Positions 58,061 through 64,000 of a stretch of DNA of 64,000 nucleotides are shown here, piece by piece. Source of the DNA: Candidatus Poribacteria bacterium (GTDB lineage: Bacteria; Poribacteria; WGA-4E; JAJDTR01); NCBI GenBank assembly GCA_028820655.1, contig JAPPIK010000040.1, positions 42,874 to 106,873 on the forward strand, in the 5' to 3' direction. A program made the translations under genes and the position numbers. Numbering within the stretch: the stretch's first letter is position 1; each line of letters opens with the position of its first letter. A model generated the notes under the pieces. It made no database searches, had not been told where the DNA came from, and saw nothing but the letters and a program-made list of their open reading frames with translations.

Positions 58061-58145
58061 CCATTCCTCCGGTTTTCACCCCAGTTTCATCGGCATAATG
58101 ATAAACAGTAGTTTGTAGAGTGGGATCAAGCGGGACAGGGAATTG

Positions 58146-58246
58146 TAGGTTGGGTTAAGCGGTCAGCAAACGGGTTCTATCAAGTTTCCAAGGAGGAATC
58201 TGTCTTCCGATGAGCCATTTTTGTTAAAGATATAGCGAAACCCAAC
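58146..58246. mobile_element. Small element with inverted ends (MITE-like)
   Basis: Begins TAGGTTGGGTT and ends GAAACCCAAC, 101 bases, like the element at 27099-27200; CTGTC and GATGAGC inside also match loosely. Just before it, TTTGTAGAGTGGGATCAAGC at 58112-58131 is a further repeat also seen at 1113 and 63709. Confidence 0.45.
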
Positions 58247-58299
58247 ATCGCGTGCCAAAAAGCCCCCGAGCACCGGACCAACCAAATCTTTGCCACCCA

Positions 58300-59148
58300 T
58301 TATTCAAACGAACTCTTGACTCCACCCCACGTCAGCGCTAATTTCCCGAATGAATCAACCGCAAACGTCGTCATGTTCGCCGTTACCTCTTCTTGGGTTA
58401 GCGCCTTATTCCAAAACCGCACCTCATCAAATTTCACGGGGTAGAAAACCTCCAGATGATTTCCCAGCCATATCTTGGTACGAGCTTTATCATCGCCCGG
58501 TTTGCTGTTGAGCGACCTCGTCAGATCCTGCGCTTCGCCCGCCAAGTTGCCGTCAATATAAAGTCGGAGTTGCTTATTGCCCTCGTCGCGCACGGCGGCG
58601 ATGTGATGCCACACGCCATCGTTAATCTTCGGCCTCTCTGCTATCACGCCATCCTTTCCATCGTTGACAAAGCTGTTCACATTTACTACAAAGAATCGAA
58701 GAAAATCCTCATTCAACAGGAGAATCGACCAGTGTCCCTGAAAGTGGGTTTTGGGGCCAAACCCTCCGATGATGCCAAGCCCGACAAACCGCTCTACATC
58801 CGCGGGCGGCGGGATGCCTTTCGCCTGAGTCTGAATCCAGAAGTCGGCGGTGAAGGAGTTCCTTTCGGCTTCAATCATCTCATCAGTCAATTCGATTTCG
58901 ACAAAACCGTTGGTGCCATTGAGTTCCAATGCCCTCGCGTGAACGCCCCCCGGAATCACTCTTGTACCGCCGACGAGTTTTCCGCCTTTCGTTTTGCCGG
59001 TGACATCCTCGGTGACCCCGGCGGTGTCGTTGTCGAAAGTGAGGTAAAGTAGCAGATTGTCATCAATGCCTTCCACGGGCAAAACTACTGCTATCAAAAA
59101 CGTGAAAACCGCCAATCCGATAGATAGATTCTGCGATGCTGACATCAT
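58300..59148 (-). CDS. Secreted LamG-domain protein (paralogue 1)
   Basis: A 282-residue exported protein, starting at the ATG at 59148 after GGGGGA. A signal peptide ends near IAVVLPVEG. One concanavalin-like (LamG) domain follows: LLLYLTFDNDTAGVTEDVTG, ALELNGTNGFVEIELTDEMI, FTADFWIQTQAKG, GVWHHIAAVRDEGNKQLRLY and VKFDEVRFWNKALTQEEV. The last residues, GKLALTWGGVKSSFE, match the tails of the other three LamG proteins here. It is a tandem duplicate of the next gene on this strand. Carbohydrate or peptide binding on the surface is likely. Confidence 0.9.
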   Translation of the reverse strand: MMSASQNLSIGLAVFTFLIAVVLPVEGIDDNLLLYLTFDNDTAGVTEDVTGKTKGGKLVGGTRVIPGGVHARALELNGTNGFVEIELTDEMIEAERNSFTADFWIQTQAKGIPPPADVERFVGLGIIGGFGPKTHFQGHWSILLLNEDFLRFFVVNVNSFVNDGKDGVIAERPKINDGVWHHIAAVRDEGNKQLRLYIDGNLAGEAQDLTRSLNSKPGDDKARTKIWLGNHLEVFYPVKFDEVRFWNKALTQEEVTANMTTFAVDSFGKLALTWGGVKSSFE

Positions 59149-59263
59149 TTGTCCCCCGTATTTCTTTGTATTTCGTCCCCCGTCATGGGTAACTTTTCCG
59201 ACGCGCCTACCAAGAACCACCTCATATCCATTGAAATCTCCAGCGCTCGGTTGGCACAAACCG

Positions 59264-60115
59264 CTAACTACCGTCTTTGTGATGCTCTTTTATTTCCCCC
59301 CATGTCAGGGGCAGTTTATCCGGAGCGCCGACCGAAAACCACGTCATGTTTTTCAAAATCTCGTCCTTGTTCAGTGCTCTACTCCAGAACCGCACTTCAT
59401 CAAATCTCACGGACCAAAATACTTCAAGATGATTCCCCAACCAGATTTTCCGCCGTGCCTTGGGGTTGTCCGGTTTGCTGTTGAGCCCTCTCGTAATATC
59501 GAGCGCCTCTCCCGCCAAGGCGCCATCTATATAAACTCTAATCTGCTTACTGTCTTCGTCACGGACGGCAACCACATGGTGCCAAGCGCCATCGTTGACC
59601 ACCGGCTTTTCTATTAACACACCGTCCCTGCCGTCATTGGTATGTTGACTGGCATTGACGACGTTGAATTGCAAGATGTCGTTGGCTAACAGGAACAGCG
59701 TCCAGTGCCCCTGAAAGTGATCTTTGGGACCAAACCCGCCGAAGATACCCAGCCCGATGAACCACTGTCCAGCCTCCGGAATGCCCTGTGCACGAGTTTG
59801 CATCCAGAACTCGGCGCTGAACGAATCTCTTTCCGCCTGAATCATCTCGGGACTTAGCTCAATCTCCACATAGCCGTCTGTTCCGTTGAGCTCCAGTGCC
59901 CTCGAATGGGCGCCCGACGTTATGATTTTTGTGCCTCCGACAAGCTTTCCGCCTTTGGTCTTTCCCGTCATGTCTCTCGCGACATCACCGGTGACCACGT
60001 CGAAAGTAAGGTAAAGCAGCAAACTTTCATCAAGCGCATGTGCGGGCAGGCACATCGCTATCAGAAACAGGCAAATCGCCGGTCCGACTAGCCAACTCGT
60101 CCCTTGTTTAGACAT
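59264..60115 (-). CDS. Secreted LamG-domain protein (paralogue 2)
   Basis: A 283-residue exported protein, clearly duplicated from or to its neighbour: LLLYLTFDVVTGDVARDMTG, ALELNGTDGYVEIELSPEMI, FSAEFWMQTRAQG, GAWHHVVAVRDEDSKQIRVY and VRFDEVRFWSRALNKDEI. The signal peptide covers AICLFLIAMCLPAHA. The C-terminus is DKLPLTWGEIKEHHKDGS. The start at 60115 is chosen because the signal peptide begins just after it; the upstream frame has no signal. Confidence 0.9.
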   Translation of the reverse strand: MSKQGTSWLVGPAICLFLIAMCLPAHALDESLLLYLTFDVVTGDVARDMTGKTKGGKLVGGTKIITSGAHSRALELNGTDGYVEIELSPEMIQAERDSFSAEFWMQTRAQGIPEAGQWFIGLGIFGGFGPKDHFQGHWTLFLLANDILQFNVVNASQHTNDGRDGVLIEKPVVNDGAWHHVVAVRDEDSKQIRVYIDGALAGEALDITRGLNSKPDNPKARRKIWLGNHLEVFWSVRFDEVRFWSRALNKDEILKNMTWFSVGAPDKLPLTWGEIKEHHKDGS

Positions 60116-60241
60116 CTTATGCACTTTCGCTGCACGTTTCCACTGAAGTTTTGAGCATGATTCTCGCCACTCGCGCGATTGCAACATCGCAATGAACCGG
60201 GAAGGTAAAACAACGCATGCAATCCACAGGTCGACCGTCTC

Positions 60242-61072
60242 TTAACGCATCCTCTTCAACCTTCCCCACGTCGTCGTCAGCTTATCGACAGGATCGACAG
60301 CTTGAGAGGCGCGCGGACGGCGGAAATTTTCGCGAACCTCGTTCGCGTCCAACTCTCTGTCATACATCCTGATGAGACTAATCGAACCGTTGAGGATTCG
60401 ATCATCGGGATCGACGGCATCCGATCTGAAAGCCGTGACACGCTTCACCTCTAACTTGCCGTCGAAACTCTGATTCGTAGGATCCTTGCCGAGAAACTTG
60501 CCGTCAAGATAGGATTGCAATGAGCGGGAACGACTGTCAAAAGTTAATACGACATGGTGCCATCTCTTTGCTCCGATGTCGAGACCGTTAGGTGCGATGT
60601 GATCGGTACCGCCAGGACCGCCGCCTTCTTCGGAGATGAGAGTCGCGCGGATGTGACCGGATTCAGCGCCGTCGAATCGGAGAAGAATACTTTGTTTGAA
60701 GGGCCAGGGACGATCCGCCATACCGAAGATTTGGTGTTCTCCGCCACCAGACGCGGGCCCATTGCGCTTCACCCAAATCTCGATCGTCCAGTCCTCAAAG
60801 AAAAGAGAAACACCGGCGTGGCCATAGGATTGTCCCCCTCTATTGGCAGTGTATGCAGGTCCGCCATCCGGTCCCGCATTTGGCTCCAATCTTGCCCCGC
60901 CGCTGCGACTGGGCAACTGTCCGCCTTCCGTTCCCAGATTGGTCCACGCCCTCGGGTGTGCCGGATTGTCGGCGGCGTCAAGATATAGGATGGGTTCGGG
61001 GACATAACCCGCCGCCATCGGAACCGCCGTTACCAATAAAACGCCCACGCTAAGAAAATGTAGTCTATTCAT
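60242..61072 (-). CDS. Secreted LamG-domain protein (type 3)
   Basis: A 276-residue exported protein with a signal peptide (FLSVGVLLVTAVPMAAG). The LamG domain differs from the previous pair: ILYLDAADNPAHPRAWTNLG, FFEDWTIEIWVKRNGPASGG, GEHQIFGMADRPWPFKQSIL, WHHVVLTFDSRSRSLQSYLD and ISLIRMYDRELDANEVRENF. It ends VDKLTTTWGRLKRMR, sharing the KL-x-x-TWG-x-x-K tail. It belongs to one same-strand series of four. Confidence 0.9.
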   Translation of the reverse strand: MNRLHFLSVGVLLVTAVPMAAGYVPEPILYLDAADNPAHPRAWTNLGTEGGQLPSRSGGARLEPNAGPDGGPAYTANRGGQSYGHAGVSLFFEDWTIEIWVKRNGPASGGGEHQIFGMADRPWPFKQSILLRFDGAESGHIRATLISEEGGGPGGTDHIAPNGLDIGAKRWHHVVLTFDSRSRSLQSYLDGKFLGKDPTNQSFDGKLEVKRVTAFRSDAVDPDDRILNGSISLIRMYDRELDANEVRENFRRPRASQAVDPVDKLTTTWGRLKRMR

Positions 61073-61218
61073 ATAATTTTCATATTAAATCTGCGATTTC
61101 TTGTCATCTGCTTTTATCTTAACTTAGCGCGTGTTGTCCCATCGCTCTTCAAATCTCGCACGATTGCCGTGCCACCTATCATCAAATCAAACTTCGATAA
61201 CATAGCATTCTCACATAC

Positions 61219-61266
61219 AAAAAACCCAAGTTCCGACGCAGCATCGCCGCAGCCGAAACTTGGGTT
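61219..61266 (-). terminator. Rho-independent terminator of the LamG gene at 61303-62148
   Basis: On the minus strand a stem of AACCCAAGTT and AACTTGGGTT (10 bp, perfect) with a GC-rich centre is followed by TTTTTT. It directly follows the stop of that gene. Confidence 0.85.
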
Positions 61267-61302
61267 GAAAAAACATCAATTCTAGACTAGTTGTAACTTG
61301 GC

Positions 61303-62148
61303 TTAATAACTTCCCGCTTTTACACGGCTCCAAGTTGTGGCGAGTTTGCCGTTCGCCTCGACAGCCGTACCGAACTCACCGGCGTCAACCACTCTATCCC
61401 ACATTCTGACCCTGGAGATCGAACCGCCAAAGCCGCGGCAGGGATTGTCACCCGGAATCAGGAAGATGCCAATCATATCGAACGGGATTGTGTCGTCGAA
61501 GTCTTGAATCGTCTCGAACTCGCTCTGCTCTTCGCCATTGACGTAGGTCTTCATCACGCCGTCATCATTGTTGAACGTGGTGGTTAGCACTGCCCACTCG
61601 CCAAACGGAAGCGTCCCAACGGGGAAAAGATGTTGGTTATTGTCAACTCCGCCAGATTTGGCGGCAGCAAGTGTGATTCGCAGGTCAGACGACGATAAAT
61701 CCGCAGGATCGCCTAGCTCGAAGCGATATCCAATCCACTGATTGGGCGGCCAAGGCTGATCAAAAAATCCGACCAGGTGGTGTTCGCCGCCGCCTTCGGC
61801 AACATCGACCGCGGTGCCGGTCTGTTTCGCGACGACCTCAAGCGTCCAACTTGCGACCAACAGTTCGGGTCTGCCATCCAATCCGTCGTCCCCGCTGGAG
61901 AAATTGTGGTTGCACTCGGTCGAGGTGTAGGCGGCGGTACCGCCCGGTCCCCCATCTCTCTCATAATCCGGTCTTCCATCGCCGGTTGGTACCACACCGC
62001 CGGCGCTGCCGGTGTTCGTCCAGCCATCCTTGGCATCGTCATCTTCGTTGGCGTCCAGCACGAGTATAGGTGGCTGAGCCATCGCGATTGGGCTAACTAC
62101 CGCAAGAAGAAACCCTACGGCAATGATTGTTACGATTCTTGTAAACAT
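61303..62148 (-). CDS. Secreted LamG-domain protein (type 4)
   Basis: A 281-residue exported protein; the signal peptide (IVTIIAVGFLLAVVSPIAMA) begins near the ATG at 62148, with an alternative TTG start nine bases before it after AAGGATAAC. The LamG domain opens ILVLDANEDDDAKDGWTNTG and has SWTLEVVAKQTGTAVDVAEG, EHHLVGFFDQPWPPNQWIGY and MWDRVVDAGEFGTAVEANGK, so it is related to type 3 by order. It ends GKLATTWSRVKAGSY. It has its own terminator at 61219-61266, so the LamG genes downstream are transcribed separately. Confidence 0.88.
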   Translation of the reverse strand: MFTRIVTIIAVGFLLAVVSPIAMAQPPILVLDANEDDDAKDGWTNTGSAGGVVPTGDGRPDYERDGGPGGTAAYTSTECNHNFSSGDDGLDGRPELLVASWTLEVVAKQTGTAVDVAEGGGEHHLVGFFDQPWPPNQWIGYRFELGDPADLSSSDLRITLAAAKSGGVDNNQHLFPVGTLPFGEWAVLTTTFNNDDGVMKTYVNGEEQSEFETIQDFDDTIPFDMIGIFLIPGDNPCRGFGGSISRVRMWDRVVDAGEFGTAVEANGKLATTWSRVKAGSY

Positions 62149-62523
62149 GCTTTTCAAAGTTATCCTTTCACTAAAAGTTTGAACAATTGCCCTCGCCATT
62201 ATCATAAGGGCAATTTGATCACCTGAATCTTTCAAGAGATTCTAGTTTTTACACAAATATCGGGAAAGTATATATTATGGGTGAAATGGCAGTCAAGAGA
62301 AAATGTATATCGAACATCGTTTCAGTTACCCGATAATCATGAGTTCCCCGCCTTCTCTGCCGCTCCTTCCATTCTTCCCGTCTTCCCTCGATCCATCCAA
62401 ATCATGTTGACAATTTCCACAAAAACCGCTCTTGATCTTTGGATACCAGTCACGTATAATAAAAATGTTGTCATCCATACAAATCTTGATATAGTCAATC
62501 TTGAATGCTTTGGGGGAAAACAC
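62149..62523. other. Divergent intergenic region
   Basis: 375 bases between the LamG gene (minus) and the oxidoreductase (plus). It has a 9-bp hairpin AATTGCCCT...AGGGCAATT (62185-62215) in the LamG leader and the plus-strand promoter at 62432-62460. Confidence 0.5.
62432..62460 (+). promoter_or_regulatory. Sigma-70-type promoter of the Gfo/Idh/MocA gene
   Basis: TTGATC at 62432-62437 and a perfect TATAAT at 62455-62460 are 17 bases apart. The start codon is 64 bases downstream, after GGGGG. Confidence 0.55.
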
Positions 62524-63654
62524 ATGACCACAACCTATCGCGCCGGTGCCATTGGTAGGACGGGCGGGGGAGATTATGGCCACGGCTTGGACATAGCCTA
62601 CGAGGGTATTCCGAATGTAAAGTTTATTGCGGTCGCCGATCCCGATTCGAACGGGCGTCAGAAAGCCGTCGAGCGGACAGGCGCCGAGCAATCGTACGCC
62701 GATTACAGAGAGATGCTAGAAAAGGCGAATCTGGATGTGGTCAGCGTTTGCCCGCGCTGGATAGACTGCCACGCAGAAATGGTAATCGCCTGCGCCGAAG
62801 CGGGAGTGAATGGTATTTTCTGTGAGAAGCCCTTTGCGCGAACATTGGTTGAAGCCGATGCCATGATTGATGCGTGTGAACGCAACGGAGTAAAAATGGC
62901 GGTTGCACACCGGCGGGCAAGCGGTTATGAGCAGTACGCCAAAAAACTGGTTGAAGCGGGAGAAATCGGCGACATTCTCGTGATGCGCGGACACGGAAAG
63001 GACGATCGCCGCGCGGGCGCGATGGATCTGATGGTCTTGGGAACGCACATCCTGGATAGCATGCGCTTTTTCGCAGGCTCCGATGTTGCTTGGGCGCATG
63101 GCCACGTCACCCAAGACGGAAGTGAGATAAGCCTTGAGGATATCCGAGAGGGCGAAGAACAGGTCGGTCTCCTCGCCGGAAACGGCGCAGCGGGGCATTA
63201 CGTTTTCAAAAACGGCATACGGGCATCGTATGAAACTCACGCGGGCATTCCACCCGGGGGCATAGACTCCGCGCGTTGGTTCGGGTTTGAGGTACATGGC
63301 AGTGAGGGGATTATTGCGCTCCGAAACTCTCCCAAAGGAGAGATGTACGTTTATCCCTACGGTACCTGGATTCCGGGCGAAGAAAACGGCAAATGGGAAC
63401 GTGTCCTTCTTGATGACTGGGAGAATGCGCCGGAGGGCGATACAGAACGCAGCAACCGGATGATTGTCGAAGAGCTCATTCAAGCCATAGAGGAAGATGG
63501 CGAAGTACGCAACTGTTCGAGCGGACACGATGCACGCGCCGCCCTTGAAATGATTATGGCGGTTCACGAATCTCAGCGGCTGGGCACACGCGTGTCTTTC
63601 CCGCTTGAAAACCGTGAGAATCCGTATGAAGTCTGGCGGAGAGAAACGATATAG
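62524..63654 (+). CDS. Gfo/Idh/MocA family oxidoreductase
   Basis: A 376-residue NAD(P)-dependent oxidoreductase. The N-terminal Rossmann turn is AGAIGRTGGGDYGHGLDIAY, followed by FIAVADPDSNGRQKAVER and VNGIFCEKPFARTLVEADAM with the EKP lysine. LMVLGTHILDSMRFFAGSD is the second active-site block. It shares the family fold with the protein at 36567-37547 but is only distantly related. The start at 62524 is preferred over an in-frame start 81 codons earlier because a promoter and a GGGGG site lie between them. The substrate is unknown. Confidence 0.92.
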   Translation: MTTTYRAGAIGRTGGGDYGHGLDIAYEGIPNVKFIAVADPDSNGRQKAVERTGAEQSYADYREMLEKANLDVVSVCPRWIDCHAEMVIACAEAGVNGIFCEKPFARTLVEADAMIDACERNGVKMAVAHRRASGYEQYAKKLVEAGEIGDILVMRGHGKDDRRAGAMDLMVLGTHILDSMRFFAGSDVAWAHGHVTQDGSEISLEDIREGEEQVGLLAGNGAAGHYVFKNGIRASYETHAGIPPGGIDSARWFGFEVHGSEGIIALRNSPKGEMYVYPYGTWIPGEENGKWERVLLDDWENAPEGDTERSNRMIVEELIQAIEEDGEVRNCSSGHDARAALEMIMAVHESQRLGTRVSFPLENRENPYEVWRRETI

Positions 63655-63708
63655 TTCGAAATCTGCGATCGGGGATCTATAAGTTAAGAGCCTGTTTGAA
63701 AAGTAAAT

Positions 63709-64000
63709 TTTGTAGGGTGCAATCAAGCGAGTGGATAGCGAGCGCGATAGAAATCCCCGCGCACCGGCCCTTAAAAGCCCCAGAGGGGAACAGGCGAACG
63801 GATAGTGAGTGCGATAGAGATCTTGAAGGTGTATAGAAACGCCCAAAGCCCCGTGCACCAAGCCCCAGAGGGGATCGAGCGAGTGGATAACGAGTGCGAT
63901 AGAGATCCAGCAAGCGAGTGGATAGCGAGCGCGGTAGAGATCCAGCAAGCGAGTGGATAGCGAGCGCGGTAGAGATCCAGCAAGCGAGTGGATAGCGAGC
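63709..64000 (+). repeat. 35-bp tandem repeat array and flanking repeat, runs off the right edge
   Basis: TTTGTAGGGTGCAATCAAGC at 63709-63728 opens the region. Variant units with AGCCCCAGAGGGG spacers are followed by perfect tandem units of 35 bases starting at 63911, 63946 and 63981 (CAAGCGAGTGGATAGCGAGC and then GCGGTAGAGATCCAG). The repeat does not look like CRISPR, since no unique spacers separate the perfect copies. The array is cut by the window end. Confidence 0.9.

Noticed and set aside
63709..63983. Frames encoding repeated LDLYRARYPLA peptides on the minus strand
   Set aside because: They are translations of the 35-bp repeat and have no protein character.
63709..64000. CRISPR array
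   Set aside because: The perfect units are directly adjacent with no unique spacers, and no cas gene is present; it is a tandem repeat.

Overview
The window looks like a piece of a Gram-negative, free-living or symbiont-type bacterial chromosome, roughly 50% GC, most plausibly from the Candidatus Poribacteria or a close relative in the PVC/FCB-like part of the tree. That is an inference from gene content, not a marker-gene placement: phytanoyl-CoA dioxygenase (PhyH) proteins, LamG proteins, CotH kinase with EF-hands and lamin-tail domain, Gfo/Idh/MocA oxidoreductases, BlaR1-type M56 peptidases fused to thioredoxin domains, and several ECF sigma/anti-sigma pairs. No rRNA, tRNA, CRISPR array or insertion sequence was seen.

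Layout. 1-8.9 kb: the N-terminal part of gatB running off the left edge, a membrane protein, a zinc alcohol dehydrogenase, pterin dehydratase, an ELM1-family protein, two paralogous lipoproteins (with a decayed third copy nearby), nicotinate phosphoribosyltransferase and lexA. 9.4-16.4 kb: an ECF sigma factor, a zinc-finger anti-sigma factor, an RseB/MucB-like protein and a PQQ-propeller protein on the minus strand, then a CotH-kinase secreted protein with its own ECF sigma factor upstream. 16.4-18.2 kb: 1.7 kb without genes, carrying a promoter with a perfect palindrome and three copies of a structured repeat. 18.2-25.3 kb: a BlaI-type repressor followed by a 3.2-kb tandem duplication of a huge M56-TPR-thioredoxin-TPR-protease-like fusion; the second copy has lost its C-terminal domain by a 14-nt deletion and a nonsense codon. 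25.3-33.3 kb: housekeeping genes (mnmA, Eis-like acetyltransferase, Fsr-like MFS, bioD, trpF, DUF402, prs). 33.4-35.9 kb: a four-part outer-membrane fusion (PorV-like barrel, FlgD-like Ig, OmpA, SPOR). 36.6-39.4 kb: a cluster of Gfo/Idh/MocA oxidoreductase, PhyH dioxygenase and SDR-type threonine dehydrogenase.

39.4-43.2 kb is the most notable accessory module: two overlapping DNA methyltransferase genes followed by a full-length homologue of the type IIS restriction endonuclease FokI, with recognition domains, catalytic PD...DTK and dimer-interface residues recognisable along the whole 577 residues. 43.3-56.4 kb: outer-membrane barrel, thiG, PhyH, two MDR dehydrogenases, a BKACE-family enzyme, another ECF sigma/anti-sigma pair, a membrane-anchored HExxH peptidase, HIT protein, argB and pyruvate kinase. 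56.9-62.2 kb: a sialidase and four LamG proteins in series, all ending in a shared K-L-x-x-T-W-[GS]-x-[ILV]-K tail that may be a sorting or interaction signal. The right edge holds another Gfo/Idh/MocA enzyme and an array of a 35-bp tandem repeat that also occurs as scattered copies at 16.7, 27.0 and 49.4 kb.

The working picture is a bacterium that invests in surface and envelope proteins (lipoproteins, LamG, CotH, barrels), in envelope-stress style signalling (three ECF systems, one BlaI/M56 system), and in restriction, in a genome littered with short palindromic and tandem intergenic repeats.
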